Shown: positions 11,265-23,696 of the stretch, one piece after another
Numbering within the stretch: the first letter of the stretch is position 1
How the letters are laid out: each line of letters starts with the position of its first letter
From: Boesenbergia rotunda
Taxonomy: Eukaryota > Streptophyta > Magnoliopsida > Zingiberales > Zingiberaceae
Assembly: GCA_024364735.1 (NCBI GenBank)
Contig: JAGFNQ010007682.1
Location: forward strand, 1 to 64,000
Length of the DNA stretch: 64,000 nt
Direction: 5' to 3'
The notes under the pieces: model-generated
What the model was told of the DNA's origin: nothing
What the model saw: only the letters and a program-made list of their open reading frames with translations
Databases searched by the model: none
Made by a program: the position numbers and the translations under genes

Positions 11265-12863
11265 CTAGAATCCAGTGTATCCCTTGTCAATCATCTTCTG
11301 TGCCTTGAGAGTCGATAAAAATTTCCCGGTTCTTTTTCTCGGCTCTTCGATAAATTCGAACATAGAATCTGCTTCAAGTTGAAAGATCACCTTTCGTTTA
11401 CGGCACTCGATAGAAGCGCCGTATTTGCTCAGAAAATTCCTTCCCCTTATAACATCATAATCCTGCATGTCGAGTACTATCAGATCGCAGTAGAGTTCTC
11501 TTCCTGCGATTCCGACTGGCCCAACACGCAGCACGTGAGTGGATGCCCTTATTTCAACCGAAGGCATGGTTGTCAAGAACTTGCAGTCTAAAACTTGTGG
11601 AGACATATCTATCTTCTTAGTGTAGAACATAGAGATGAACGAGTGTGTTGTCCCAGTATCAAATAATGCAGTAGCATACTGACTGTAAATAAGTATCTGA
11701 CCTGTGACAACCGTTGAAGCATTCGCGGCATTCTCCTTAGTTGGTGGGGCCTCCAATCTCCCTTGGCTCATCGGGGTACCTTCCAGCTCGGCTTGCATAT
11801 AATGTAGTTTCGCTGGTGCACCCTGGTACGGAACAAGCTGTTGGGGAGGTGCCTGGTTCTTGGTAGGACAGTAAGAGGCTATGTGCCCTTCCACCCCGTA
11901 AATGAAACACCGGTTCGTACCTTTGCGACATTCCCCGGGATGCATTTTCCCGCATGTAGCACATAAGGGAAACCTGGACTGTTTATTTGCTGGGCCCCCT
12001 TGGAGGTCGTCCCATAGCTGCCGTTTACCACCCTGATTTCCCTTCCCATTAGCGTTGGTACTCTGAGGTTTCTGACCTCTCTCATTTAATGCCTTCCTTT
12101 GCTGATTGATATTGTTCAGGTAATGCTCGGTGAGTAGAGCACTACTAAACAACTCCTCGGTGGTCTGCGGCCTGTTAACTCCGCCGGCCACGTTCAGGGC
12201 TATTTCGGGCCGCAACATCTTCAACATAAGTCGGACCCTTTCTTTTTCAGTGCGGACCAGCTCAAGGCATAGACGAGCCAGGCGATTAAACCTCTTCACG
12301 GCTTCATTGACCGAGAGGTTGCCCTGTCGGAATTCCGTGAACTCGTCGTAGTGTTTGTTTGTGACACGCATATTGAAGAATTCTTCGAAGAACTCTGATT
12401 CGAAGTCTGACCACGTCATCTGGTTCACCAGTCTCTTGGCCTTGACCCTTTCCTACCACATTCTAGCATCCCCAGACAGGCAGAATGATGCACACTTAAT
12501 CTTCTCATGCTCAGGCCAGTCCAGCAGCTCCAGTGTACTTTCCACCGTCTTGAACCATGCCTGGGCGTCCCATGGTTCGCCGATACCCGAGAAATTCTCC
12601 GGTTTCAGTCTTAACCACTGGATCAAGTAAGCCTCCTGTCGTGCCACAGTGGTCGAGTTCGGCGGAGGAGTGTGTGTAACCGTAGGCGTCACAGGCACAG
12701 CAGTCTGGTTCACTGGTGGAGTAGTAGAATTTTCTTGTTGGTTCATTAAGGTGTTAATAGTTTGCTGCTGCTCGGTAACCTAACGATGGAGCTGGGTTAC
12801 TAGTTGCATCAGGTCAGGCGTTGGAGTTGTCTCGTTAAGCCGATTACTCTATCTTCTGGCCAT
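11265..12863 (-). pseudogene. gag-pro: Gypsy gag-protease, four nonsense changes
   Basis: Starts at the ATG 12863-12861 (MARR), confirmed by the same start in the homologous gag at 57319. The capsid (retrotrans_gag) domain spans about 12700-12150, with WFKTVESTLELLDWPEHEKI and FFNMRVTNKHYDEF. Two knuckles follow: CATCGKMHPGEC, intact, and CFIYGVEGHIASYC, whose second Cys is Tyr. Protease has the active site LFDTGTTHSFIS near 11650. In-frame stops relative to the homologue: two near 12850 and 12780, one Trp-to-stop at about 12450, one further downstream. The longest uninterrupted part is 387 codons, 11265-12428. Gag assembles the particle and protease matures it in active relatives. Confidence 0.88.
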
Positions 12864-13125
12864 GTTTTTCTTCTTCACCAACGACAAGTATGACCAATAT
12901 CAGTTTTTTTTTCTACCCCTATATTATTCTAAATATTTAATTCCTAAAATAAGATAAAGTATCATTCGTTGTTACATATCGTAACATACTTTTCATCATA
13001 ATTACCATTCATACTTGCATATCTTAAAAATCATAAAACATCTTATTACCATAAGATATGTACAGAGGTACTTACTTGGAAGCGGCAGGAAGAGGGCTTG
13101 ATGTGTGTGTAGTGAGATGGTAACT

Positions 13126-13137
13126 GCTCTGATACCA
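13126..13137 (-). other. Primer-binding site (tRNA-Met)
   Basis: GCTCTGATACCA on +, the reverse complement of TGGTATCAGAGC, three bases from the 5' LTR boundary at 13141. Fixes the minus orientation. Confidence 0.9.
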
Positions 13138-14024
13138 ACCTGTAACGCCCGTTTTTTTTTCTTTTCATAAAACGGCGTTACGTTAACATACTTAGGGCAT
13201 GTAGACATCCTAATGCAGCGGAAACCTTTAAACTTACACCTACATGCACTTACTACCATTCCTAGCATTATAACATGGGACTTGGCATATTAACTTTATA
13301 CTTAGCATCATATCATGTCATACTTAGCATCATGTCATACTTAGCATCATATCATGTCATACTTTAGCATCATGTCATAGAGTCACATTCAAGCACTTAA
13401 TAGTAAAGGTAGAGTTCTATCATAAGACGAGCAACCATATTGCTCCTTAGCCAAGTCACTATCACACACATTCTTTGATGCCCTCCTGCTGCTTCCTTAC
13501 TGTCCCCTTGCGTGATCTGCGGTATAAGAAAATAAGACTATAAGCACACAGGCTTAGTAAGACTCTTTCCTACTCACTAAAACCATTCATCAATTATCAT
13601 GAGCATATGAAACATTAGCATACTTAGTGCTTTACTTAGAACATAAGCCTTATCATCACATAGCATACATTCATCATGTCATGGCCATAGCTTCATCACA
13701 TTCATAGCATGGCATAAACATAACCATAAACATTCATAACATGGCATAATACTTGACATAGACATAAACATCGTAAACATTCATAGCATGGCATAATACT
13801 GGCATAGACATAACATAATAAATATAACCTCCCAAACATTCTTAGCATGAACCTAAATTAAATCATGGCGTCCTAATTTAGCACCAACCTAATTAAATCA
13901 TGGCTTCAAGAATTAGCATGGCATAAATAAAATCATGACATCCTAACTTAGCATAAACATAATTAAATCATGGCATCCTAAACTAGCATGAACATAAATA
14001 AAATCATGGCATTCTAACTAGCAT

Positions 14025-14051
14025 AAAAAAAAAAAAAAAAAAAAAAAAAAA
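14025..14051 (+). repeat. 27-base poly(A) run
   Basis: Present only in the 5' LTR; the corresponding spot in the 3' LTR has none. Slippage or an assembly artefact are the plainest causes. Confidence 0.9.
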
Positions 14052-16841
14052 CATAATTAGCATAAACATAATTAAATTATGGTATCCTAAACTAGCATAA
14101 CATCATGGCATTCTAACTTAGCATCACATAATTAAATCAGGCATAAACATAAATAAATCATGGCATAAACATAATTACATCATGGCATAAACATAAATAA
14201 ATCATGGCATAAACATAATTACATCATGGCATAAACATAAATAAATCATGGCATAAACATAATTACATCATGGCATAAACATAAATAAATCATGGCATAA
14301 ACATAATTACATCATGGCATAAACATAAATAAATCATGGCATAAACATAATTACATCATGGCATAAACATAAATAAATCATGACATAAATATACCTTCAA
14401 AAACTTACTTTGCATAATATTCTTATCATAAATACAATGCATAACATGGATGGATGCATGTGTGGAATGCATATACATATAAAGATGCTTAATCTTTAAA
14501 AACATACTTTTAAATGCTTAAACATAATCATCATATCATTGGGCCCTGGCTTGTACCACATACATACATCATAAGCGCGCATCCCTAAGTAAATACGAGG
14601 TAGCTAGCCTCGACCTACTAGGGTAAGGACAGCATAGTCGGTAGTCCCCGAACCGAGGCATTCTTAAGGTGCCCATCCCTGTTGCACAGCTACGGTAGTG
14701 CCAGAACCGTGGACAGCATAGTCGGTAGTCCAGAACCGGGGCGTTCTTAAGGTGCCCATCCCTTGGACCCATACTTCGGTCCGGTACAAGCCCATCCATA
14801 AAGTAAAATACTTTACATGCTTCATCATTCATAAGACATTCATGGCATCTTTAACATAACATAACTTGTTACGGCTCGGCCCGTCTACCGACCCATTTAC
14901 CGGTCCTCACGACCGTCATACCGTCAACCATCGACCGTGCCGTTTAGCATATTTATGCCTTAAAGACATAAGCATCATCTTTCATTCATTCATCATACTT
15001 AACATCATCTTTATGCCTTAAAGGCATCATCATTCATAGCATAATCATTCATTCATCATACTTAACATCATCATTATACCTTAAAGGCATCATCATTCAT
15101 AGCATATTCATTCATTCATCATACTTGACTTCATTCATCATTTTCATTCTTAGAAATGACATATGTACACATCATTCATGAAGCATGGCATACATACAAA
15201 TTATTCATGGCATACATACATATCATTCATAAGACATGGCATACATACATATCATTCATAAATTATGGCATACATACATGTCATTCATAAATCATGGCAC
15301 ATGTCTAAACATTTCATGACCTAACATATACTTCATGTCATATAAACTAAGGGTTTGGTTAACATAGAATTCTTCCACCTTACTTAACATCCATCTTAGT
15401 AACCTACACCCAAGCATCTTGGTAGGTTTAACCCAACCCTAGCCCTAGGTTAGGTCCTTGGCCGAAAGTCCCCAAGGAACCCTAGGTCCATAAACCTTCA
15501 CATAACTTCCCAAACAATATCTCATACCCATATACTAGGCCATAGGACCCCTTTGAGTCCATACATAGGGCCTACCCTAATTCTTTAGCCCTAATCTTAC
15601 TCTTGTCCGAAACTTCAAGGCCATGGGGCCATGGAGAAATTCTATTAAAACCCCAAATAAATTGCTTAAACACCAACCATACCTTACCATAGGGCCATTG
15701 GGGCCCTTACTTGAAATAAGTCCTAACTTTCTACCCTTTTAGGGTACTTGGCCGAAACCTATAGGGTCTCTAGGCCATGTGAAATATTCACATAAACACC
15801 CTCCATCTCCCTTATATCATGATAAAACATACAACATACACTTGAAGTTTGAGACCCAACCCTACATAAGGGTTCTTGATGTTGGCCGAAACCCTAGGAT
15901 ATCCTAGGGTACCCCAAAAATTTCCAAAAATTATATTTAATCTCTAAACATCATGAGAGAGCATAAACAACATTATCAAGATTTTTGGCATAATTATAGA
16001 CCTTTGAATCATGGTGGCCGAAACCTCAAGCCTAGGGTTCTTGGTTTTGTCTCTTTCATGTTGGCCGAAACCCTAAGGTGTCTTAGGGTACTCCAAAAAT
16101 TCCCAAAAATTATACTTAACCTCTAAACATCATAAGGGAACATTAAATAACATTATAAATATTTTTGGCATAATTATAGACTTTAAAATCATGGTGGACG
16201 AAACCTTCAAGCCTAAGGTTCTTGGTTTTGTCCCTTTCATGTTGGCCGAAACGCTAAGGTGTCCTAGGGTACTCCAAAAATTACCAAAAATTATACTTAA
16301 CCCCTAAACATCATGGGAGAACATTAAAAAACATTATAAGAATTTTTGGCATAATTATAGACCTTAAAAACCTTGTGGCCGAAACCCATGACCCTAAGGT
16401 TCTTGATTTTTCTTTCCTTTCAACATTAAATCCAAAACCGACCAATATATCATGCTAAAAATCATGGAAATCATAAGGAACTATTATACCACAGGTGAGG
16501 GAGTCTTATCTTGGGTTTCTTGATTTTTCGAACCTTGAAAGAGAAGGAAATGGTAAAATCTTTGGACCCTTGAACCCCCTTGTCCTTGTATCCTTGGAAG
16601 ACCCTTAGATCTTGGAGATGAAGCCTTTGTGGAATTTTTCCAATGGAGAACTCCTCCTTGGAGTTTCGGCTAGAATGAGGAGGGAGGAGGGGAGCAAATG
16701 CAATTGATGGTAGGAAGAAAGAAACTCCCAAACCCCCCTCTTTATCACCCATTAAGGAGGTGAATGAAGAGTCTCTCCATGACCCTTCATCTTCTTCTAA
16801 GCTTTAACCAACATCCACTTCATTTCCTCATAGAAATACCT

Positions 16842-16911
16842 TGTTAGGTGAGTTGGTTAGAGCATGCATGGTTGTACAAGAGGTCCAAGGTTCAACCCCT
16901 TGGTCCATGCA
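16842..16911 (+). other. tRNA-like module in LTR, antisense (copy 2)
   Basis: Same module as 10590-10660, with B box GGTTCAACCCC at 16889-16899 and the same T-arm. Followed by a TTATTATT-rich stretch. Confidence 0.6.
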
Positions 16912-17394
16912 CTAATTTTCCTATTTTATTATTATTATTATTATTATTATTTATTTATTTCCTATAAATTCCGAAAATCCATTTAAAAATCCCCCATAAT
17001 TATTTTAATATTTCTCATTAAATCTCCTTTATATTTCTATAAATTTTTACCCAAAATTCACCAAAAATTATGGTACTAGAAAGCCCATATAAGACCCATT
17101 AGTACTTAGTTTCTCAATTTAAATGAGAAAATCATGGATTCCTAGGCCAAATTTTGTGTTAAGACCCCTCGAAAAATTATCTAAACATGCTTAATATTTT
17201 AATAAAATATTAAGAGAATTTTCCGGGTCGTTACACAATCATACATAATCACACATATCACACAGCCATAATAGTTGGAACTAATGCCTGCAACCGCAAA
17301 GTTAGCCTTTTGCATATCCTACTATTATGCTGCCTAAATTATATATGAATCGTATGAAAGTAACTGAATCCAAAACACAGAGCCAAAAAAAGAA

Positions 17395-17406
17395 GCTCGG
17401 ATACCA
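17395..17406 (-). other. Degenerate tRNA-Met primer-binding site
   Basis: One mismatch from GCTCTGATACCA on the + strand; sits just inside the copia LTR boundary. Confidence 0.65.
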
Positions 17407-17811
17407 ATTTTTGGCATTGGGATTCCACCCTGTTTCCGTGGATTGAATTCTATGGATAGAATTCATCCGCACAGGGACAAAAAGCTTCCCAAACGACCTT
17501 TCGATCGCCGGTTCTTGTGTTTGGTTCATGATCCAGGAAGAATACGAATACAACTACAGCGGAAAAGAAAACGTATACTAGATATACCTCTCGATCTTCT
17601 ATTGTATTTCTATCCTCATCTTGGACGTCGTGTGGGCGACGATCTTCGAAGAATCGCAGCCGCCGCTCACCCTTCTTCTTCTTCCTTCTTACGCCGCATG
17701 ACCTAGCCGCCTGAAGCGCCGCACGTCGTGTGACCTAGCCACCTCAAGGTTCCGCACGCCCCAAGAAATAAAACCAGAATAGTAGGGTTTCTGATAGACG
17801 ACTTAAGAGGG

Positions 17812-17819
17812 TTTATATA
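17812..17819 (-). promoter_or_regulatory. TATA-like box in copia LTR
   Basis: TTTATATA on +, TATATAAA on the element strand, followed by a leader rich in charged-looking purines. Probable LTR promoter. Confidence 0.5.
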
Positions 17820-18734
17820 GGCTACAATAGGGGGCCAAAAGGAGGAGTCAGTTTTGGCCTCCTAACGGATTTTTAGGTTTCCTGTTTTCTACCCGAAAAT
17901 GAACTTAAATCCGTTAATAATAACCCGATCCACTAAAGGGTTATTATTGAACTACCACACCAACCCCATATTAAAATATGGGCTCCTTCATATTATGAAT
18001 ACATTATCTCCCTGTGTTTAAGATATCGTATGCCCATTAATTAATTGAATTACTGGCAATTCAATTAATTAACATTTAACTCCAAGAGTAGTACCACTCA
18101 ACATTATTATCATGTCAAATCAAGTCCACCTACAGGGTTTTCATGATAATTCTTATGAGCTCCTCACCTCAAGGGGACATCATCAACCTAAATAATTAGG
18201 ACACAGTTTCCTTCTATAATCAATGACACACTATATAAATAATATTATTTCTCAATTTACTGGGCTTATTGATTTAACGAATAAATCTCGCCCATTGATA
18301 AATTAAAGAAATAAATACTAAGTATACGTGCCCGTTATTATATTGAGATTAAGAGCATGTACATACATAATAACAGAGGTCTTGTTCGATTATATTGTCA
18401 ATATAAATCGAACAACCTCAAAACGGTCATACTCAATACACACAAAGTGCACTAGTGTAATTCTATAGTCAAGATAAACTAATACCAAATTACACTACAA
18501 CCGTTCTAATGGTTTGTCTAAATCTATCTTGGATGTGAGCTATTACTTATACCTAACAAGGAAACAATAATATGATCTTCTGTGTGACACCACACACCAT
18601 TTTATCTACTTTGTAAAGTAATGGACAACTGCATATATATAACAAATATAAAAAAGCAAATACATGACCACTGTGATTCTTATTTCAAAATAAATGTTCA
18701 TACGAAAGCTAGGCTTATAGTATACATCCTAACA

Positions 18735-20284
18735 CTTTATGCATGACTTGCTTATGATTTTGTTGTAGGTTTTATTACTTATATCTGCTACCGTTGATAT
18801 TCTACTTGATACTTATTGCTTGATCTTGGCGATGATCTAATTCCTGTCTATATATTCTCATTATTTGCCATCTGATTTTGTATAGTATTTATGTGTGCAT
18901 GCATACGTAGATATAGTGGCATGTCAATTTATATGTGCATGGATTGATTTCTAGTAATACTTGCATGTGTACCTAGATGTATGATAGTTAGGTTATGATA
19001 TATGTGTTCGACCTGTGGATGCTAGGTTGAGTTATATATGATGACTTGGTGAGTATTGCATGTGTTAGATTCATGCACCATCCTTGTACTGTTGCATGAT
19101 GGCGATCATCAGGTCCCTTGTGATCTGAACCCGTCTCACCGTTATATGAACTGCACACACAGTCACTCATGGGTTAGTGGATACCGTTGGGTGTGTGTAG
19201 TTGCTCTATATTGCTCCATTTAGAGGCTCATGGGTAGTGGTTCCAGTGAGTGGTAGTAGGCAGGGATCCCTCCTCTTTCCAGTGATCAGAGGAGAAGAGA
19301 GTGATGCTCCCCTATATAACCTAGGGTAGGAGGGTGGTCCTCTACCAGCATCCTGTCCACTCGGTCACTTAGAAACAGTGATGGCAGAGTGCGTACAGTT
19401 GTCACAACCCTATTCACTCGGCCATTCACTTATGACCTATGACAGTGTCTTGACTAGCATCAGGGGTGACACATGTCATTGCATCATGTGCATATGATAC
19501 ATTCTGCATTTGTTTGTGCTTACTGTATTTTTTGCTGCATATATTTGACATGCGCATACAGGGGACAGTTTACATAGTGGATTGTGTTTTGTACTCGATG
19601 ATACATAGGGGTTGATTGCACCACTCCCGCAGGGCAGATGAATTCTGGTATGTACATTCATTCAGTACTTTAGTTATGCATATTATGATATTTCCTTGAG
19701 ACTGTATTCTGTTATTTCTTAATAGTTTGTATAGCTATTTATATTGCCTTGCATATCTATCTCTATACCCACAGAGTCCACTTGGACTGACCACCCATTA
19801 CCCTATTTTTGTTTTCAGGTTGATTAGTTTGCCAGGAGAGCCCAGTTGCCAGTCCCAGGTCTTGACGACTCCAGCTTTGGATTTTCCATCTTATTTATGT
19901 TTTCTAGTATAACATATTTCATATATTATATTTGTTTTTACATTGTAGACTTGTATTTGCATTGTATTGGTACATGGATTGTATTTTTGAGTTCTTTGTT
20001 AGACTTTATGCAATGTGTTTTGCTGCATGCTTGCCTGGATGGTAGATCAGCTAAGTCTTCTTGGATTTTATGCTATGGATGCATTTCCTTTTATACATGC
20101 TCCGGCTGGGATTGACTGATATATTTTTATTTGAGATCAGAGGTTATATTTTGCATGTGTGTATGTATAAATGTTTCCTATTATTCGTTGTACAGTAAAG
20201 ATGTTATCCAATTGTATATTGGACTATCGGCTCCTCTCTGGGAGCATGCCAACAATGATGGCATGAGCCCTTTTGAGCTGATTC
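18735..20284. other. Unassigned non-coding repeat-like segment
   Basis: T-rich with many TATATGTGCATG-like words and a GC-richer middle (about 19190-19460, CCAGTGATCAGAGGAG and similar). Only short open stretches without domains. It lies between a copia LTR and a broken copia gag, and most likely is a fragment of another LTR or non-coding element part. I cannot assign it or define its ends beyond the neighbouring junctions. Confidence 0.4.
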
Positions 20285-21332
20285 TTCTTTCTTATCCTTT
20301 TTCTTCTCTTTGATTTGATACTTTGCTTTTCTCTTAGAACCTTTCTTAGAGGAGTCAACTAGCATCACAGTCTTCTATTCTTTCTTAATAGAAGGCTCCA
20401 CAGTGTTGAGCATGTTGTTCATTTTTGAATGGTTGATTCTAAATTGTTCATCACAAATTGTGAATAACTCTTGGGCAAACTATGCAAAATTAACTCAATA
20501 CTTAATTCATGATCCATCGCAAAACTGAGTGATCACAACTGCTCAATGTAGCCATTCAACTTCAGTATATGTTGTATGGCGGATGAACCCTCCTACATTT
20601 TTGAGCCAAAGAGAAACTTGGAGACCTCAAACCTTTCAGGTCTAGCTTTCTAATAAAAAAACTCACAAAGATGAAAGATAATAGTATAAGCATCTATAAG
20701 CTCATGCTGTTTCTGTAGCTTAGGAGTCATCAAGGCTAGCATGATATAACTAGCAAGCTCAAAATCAATTATATGCTTTTGATGGGCCAACAATTGGTCC
20801 GAAGTTGCATCATCTCCTAGACTAATGGGAAGAGGCTCATCAAGGACATACACAAGCTTTTCAACATTGAGAATAGTTTTCAAGTTTCTAAGCCAGTCCA
20901 AGAAGTTTGGCTCAGTTAGTTCGAGTCCAAAATCGAACGCATATTCAAAGACATCATGATCAAATGATTAGCCTAGAAATACAAAATCGAGAAAATAAGA
21001 GAGAGATGATTTTACAATGTAAACAATTTACATATATTTTGAAATCCCACTTATTTATCGAATTTAAGAGCTCTTACTTTAAAGTTGGGAGATTGTAGGT
21101 TTTTCTCCATGTGGGTTGATATCCACTATAGATAAGAGCAACCTTAGAGTGAGCCTAACAAGTCATTCTTAACTACGGTGGTAGGTAACACATATACTGA
21201 TTATATATTGCTTATGCATAACTATTACATTATACTGTCATCTAATTGAATGTTCACATAAGCATCGGATTACTAACACATTAACAAGCATACATTACAT
21301 GTATATCACCCAACTTCACCTCTATACACACT
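20285..21332 (-). pseudogene. gag: Copia gag and leader remnant, related to family F
   Basis: On the minus strand the gag start lies near 20956 (MSLNMRSILD), followed by a small frameshift and then LDWLRNLKTILNVEKLVYVLDEPLP, open to 20650. A Lys-rich stretch follows to 20285 (SKKRF-like, then KKEKKDKK). It matches the family F gag at 42982-43461 and, upstream of the ATG, the family F leader at 43560-43820. Unlike the family F copy it keeps part of the middle of gag (DFELASYIMLALMTP). Truncated on both sides by other repeats. Gag forms the particle shell in active relatives. Confidence 0.75.
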
Positions 21333-21863
21333 TGTAGGATCGGTGCTAGTCGATAGAGGGGGGGGTGAATAATGACTCGTAATTTTCGTCGGAAAACTTC
21401 GTCGTTCATCTTTCTATCAGAGTTAGTACACAACGGAAATATAAAATAAAATAAAAAGAAAGACAACAGAAAGACTCCCGGGATTTTCTTGGTTCCTAAA
21501 CCCCCAGGGTCAGTACATCCATGGCCTAAGTACTCAGCGTAAGTCCACTAGTGCTCTCCTTTCCGGAGTTTCCGGAGGCGGAGAAACTCATCTTACAGTT
21601 TAAGTACAAACAAATAAAATGATAATAAATAAGTACAGATTTATAAACTTAAAAGCAAACCAATGAAAAATGATGATTCGGCAAATCCGGAAGTCCGATG
21701 TGCAACGCACTTCCTTCTGGAGCCTCCTTGGTCGCAGAGCTTCGACTTGAGCTCTTTTTCTTCGCACAGAATGACTTAGCAAATGAGAAAGTTGAATGCT
21801 TGAAGTGAGGGGTCAAACCCCTTTATATATTGCATTCTCGGGCGCCTCAAGGCTCTTGGGCGC
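21333..21863 (-). repeat. SIRE-like LTR, first part (split by Athila-like element)
   Basis: Begins TGTAGGATCGG with the run of G followed by TGAATAATGAC, the inverted end of a copia LTR; the arrangement resembles the SIRE LTR end at 34347. A TATA-like ATATATAAAG on the minus strand sits at 21821-21830. It is interrupted at 21864 and resumes at 33692, as shown by the duplicated GGCGC at 21859-21863 and 33687-33691. Confidence 0.7.
21821..21830 (-). promoter_or_regulatory. TATA-like box in split SIRE-like LTR
   Basis: CTTTATATAT on + gives ATATATAAAG on the element strand, about 15-20 bases downstream of a GC-rich imperfect hairpin (GGGCGCCTCAAG...CTTGGGCGC). Confidence 0.5.
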
Positions 21864-23561
21864 TGGTAATTACCATTTTGCTAATCAAATTAGGCTCTCA
21901 AATTCATGTTTTGATCCCTTTTTATATGCTTAAGTTTGCATTTACATTAGGTTCCATGAGTTATTTCTATTTTAGCTTTGGATATAAATCTTTGTATATT
22001 TGAGATATTTTGGCATTAAAATATGAATATAATTTTGTAGGCTTTGAATGATCATTGACTTAGATCAGATTGGATCAAACTTGAGTTAGGACTTGGCTTC
22101 AATCAAGAGGATCAAGAGATGGATAAATGTGGGCCGTCCAATCAAGAATTGGGGAGATCTAAGCCATCTGTCATTTTCTGATCAATCCGAGCTCAAGGTC
22201 GAGTAAATCAAGACCATAGATCAAGATCTGAAGTTTTGATCCAAATCAAAAGTCATCCAGCCGTTGGATCAAGTTCAAGAGGAGTCTAAGCAGATCTGAT
22301 TGATCCAAGCTGAGGAGAAGCAGATCCTGACCATTGATGGAGATCTGGAAGGTTTGGATTCAATCCGAGATGATCTGACCGTTGGATGGAGCGAGGATGA
22401 TCACAACCGTTCAATTTTAATCGGAATTGATTAAAACAGAAAACTTCTCCACAGCTCGGGTCGTCGCGAGTTCTTCAGTTTCTTCATCATTTTCGCATCT
22501 TTCTTCTCCGTTTCTTTGCGCGGCCACATCAGATCGAAGCTCATTTCAAGTTCTCGAATAATAGAGGAAGGTTTCCGGTGAAGTTTGCAAGCAATCTCAT
22601 CGCTGAAAGGGCTCAGGTGAGGGTTTCACCGAGGGTTCTGCTTCTTCTGATCAATTCCTGTTTGATCGCCGATCTTCATCAATCGGAGCATTCAGAGGGG
22701 TTCTCTGAAGGGTTCTGAAGGTTCCTGAGCCACAATCACCATCCAACTCATCAAGAAGGAGGAGATCGGAAGAAGATTCAGCTAGAACACCAAGATGAAG
22801 CTAAACTGCTCACGGAGGTCAATTCTTTGCTGATTTGTCGAGCTAGAGGGTTTCTAGCTGGTTCTCGTGTGACGGCAAGAAAGATCTTGGATTGAGGGAA
22901 TGATCTGATGTCAATTTTCTATAACTTTCATTTCTGAATTCTTGTTTCCTTAGCTATTTCAACGTGTATCAGTTTTCATCAGTATCTGATCAGTCTGTTC
23001 GACCGATCAAGCTAGTCTCTGATCGGTCTGTTGACCAATCAGGTAGGTATCTGATCGGTCTGTTGATCGATCAGGAAGATGTCTCAGCCCCATTTACGTT
23101 TCAATCCTGATTTGTTCCAATTTACATTTCAGCCCTATTTTTTTAGTAGGTTCTGTTCTAGTTTTCACATTCCTACATTTTAGCTACATATCTTAAGCTT
23201 TTCTTCATTCAATTTTAGTTCCTGAATTTCAATCTCATAGCTTTAAATTTAATTGCTTAGTTTTTCAAATAGGATAAGTTTAGTTTCTACAATTTTCTTG
23301 TTAGTTTTTACTTTAACTGAGTTCATTTTGTTTCAAACTGTTATTTCATTCATATGCGCAAAACAAACCCCATCTTACTTGAAAACCCAAAAAAATAGAA
23401 AACGACGAATTCTAGCTTGAACTAAGCTTTATTAATTTGTCCTTGGATAAATACGACTTGAGGCCCTTATACTACACTTAATTTTGTAAGCTAAAGGGTT
23501 TTCAATTTATAAATTTAAATTTGAGGCTCATCGTGACACTTGATTGTGGACTACACTATCA
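21864..23561 (+). repeat. 5' LTR, Athila-like
   Basis: 1.70 kb, starting TGGTAATTACC (TGACAATTACC in the 3' LTR) and ending CTATCA six bases before the primer site. Three TGATCGGT-type hairpins lie at about 22985-23075. No coding sequence. Confidence 0.9.
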
Positions 23562-23567
23562 AATTTT

Positions 23568-23585
23568 TGGTGCCGTTGTCGGGGA
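23568..23585 (+). other. Primer-binding site (tRNA-Asp type)
   Basis: TGGTGCCGTTGTCGGGGA differs by two bases from TGGCGCCGTTGCCGGGGA, the tRNA-Asp site used by Athila-type elements. Confidence 0.85.
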
Positions 23586-23696
23586 TTATACTAGTTGAGT
23601 TTGTTTAATTTGAGCTTGTGCTTAGTTTCATATTTTCTGATTCTATTTCATTTGCTTTATCTTTCTATACATATTTGCTGTCATTGTGTTTGGTTT

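Larger units (their letters stand above)
7110..17235 (-). mobile_element. Tekay-like Ty3/gypsy element with pol deletion
   Basis: Two long, highly similar LTRs (7110-10976 and 13141-17235) flank a short 2.16-kb interior. On the minus strand the order is 5' LTR, tRNA-Met primer site, gag-protease, start of RT, then directly the tail of a chromodomain, polypurine tract, 3' LTR. The domains fit the Tekay/Del chromovirus lineage. Most of RT, all RNase H and integrase are absent, so it could only move with proteins from a relative. Flanking 5-mers (TATTC left, CAATC right) do not match, and the flanks belong to different sequences, suggesting a rearrangement after insertion. Confidence 0.85.
13141..17235 (-). 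repeat. 5' LTR, Tekay-like (4.10 kb)
   Basis: Nearly identical throughout to 7110-10976, but about 230 bp longer through extra tandem units (about 14138-14390), an extra repeat block near 15060-15120 and a 27-base A run at 14025-14051. The equivalent donor-like site reads AAG|AT instead of AAG|GT (16508-16509), so the predicted intron donor is mutated in this copy; the acceptor equivalent is at 13517. High similarity of the two LTRs points to relatively recent insertion. Confidence 0.88.
17236..18734 (-). mobile_element. Copia 5' LTR with primer site, rest lost
   Basis: On the minus strand an LTR begins TGTTAGGATGTATAC at 18734 and ends near 17409, followed by a tRNA-Met site with one mismatch (17395-17406, GCTCGGATACCA on +). 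A TATA-like CTATATAAAC lies at 17811-17820. Only about 160 bp of leader remain before the Tekay-like element at 17235. This is the 5' LTR of a copia element whose interior is gone. The family differs from family F at 37699-49499. No coding sequence. Confidence 0.75.

Noticed and set aside
17443..17706. Possible host protein frame
   Set aside because: Antisense to a copia LTR next to its primer site; no domain.
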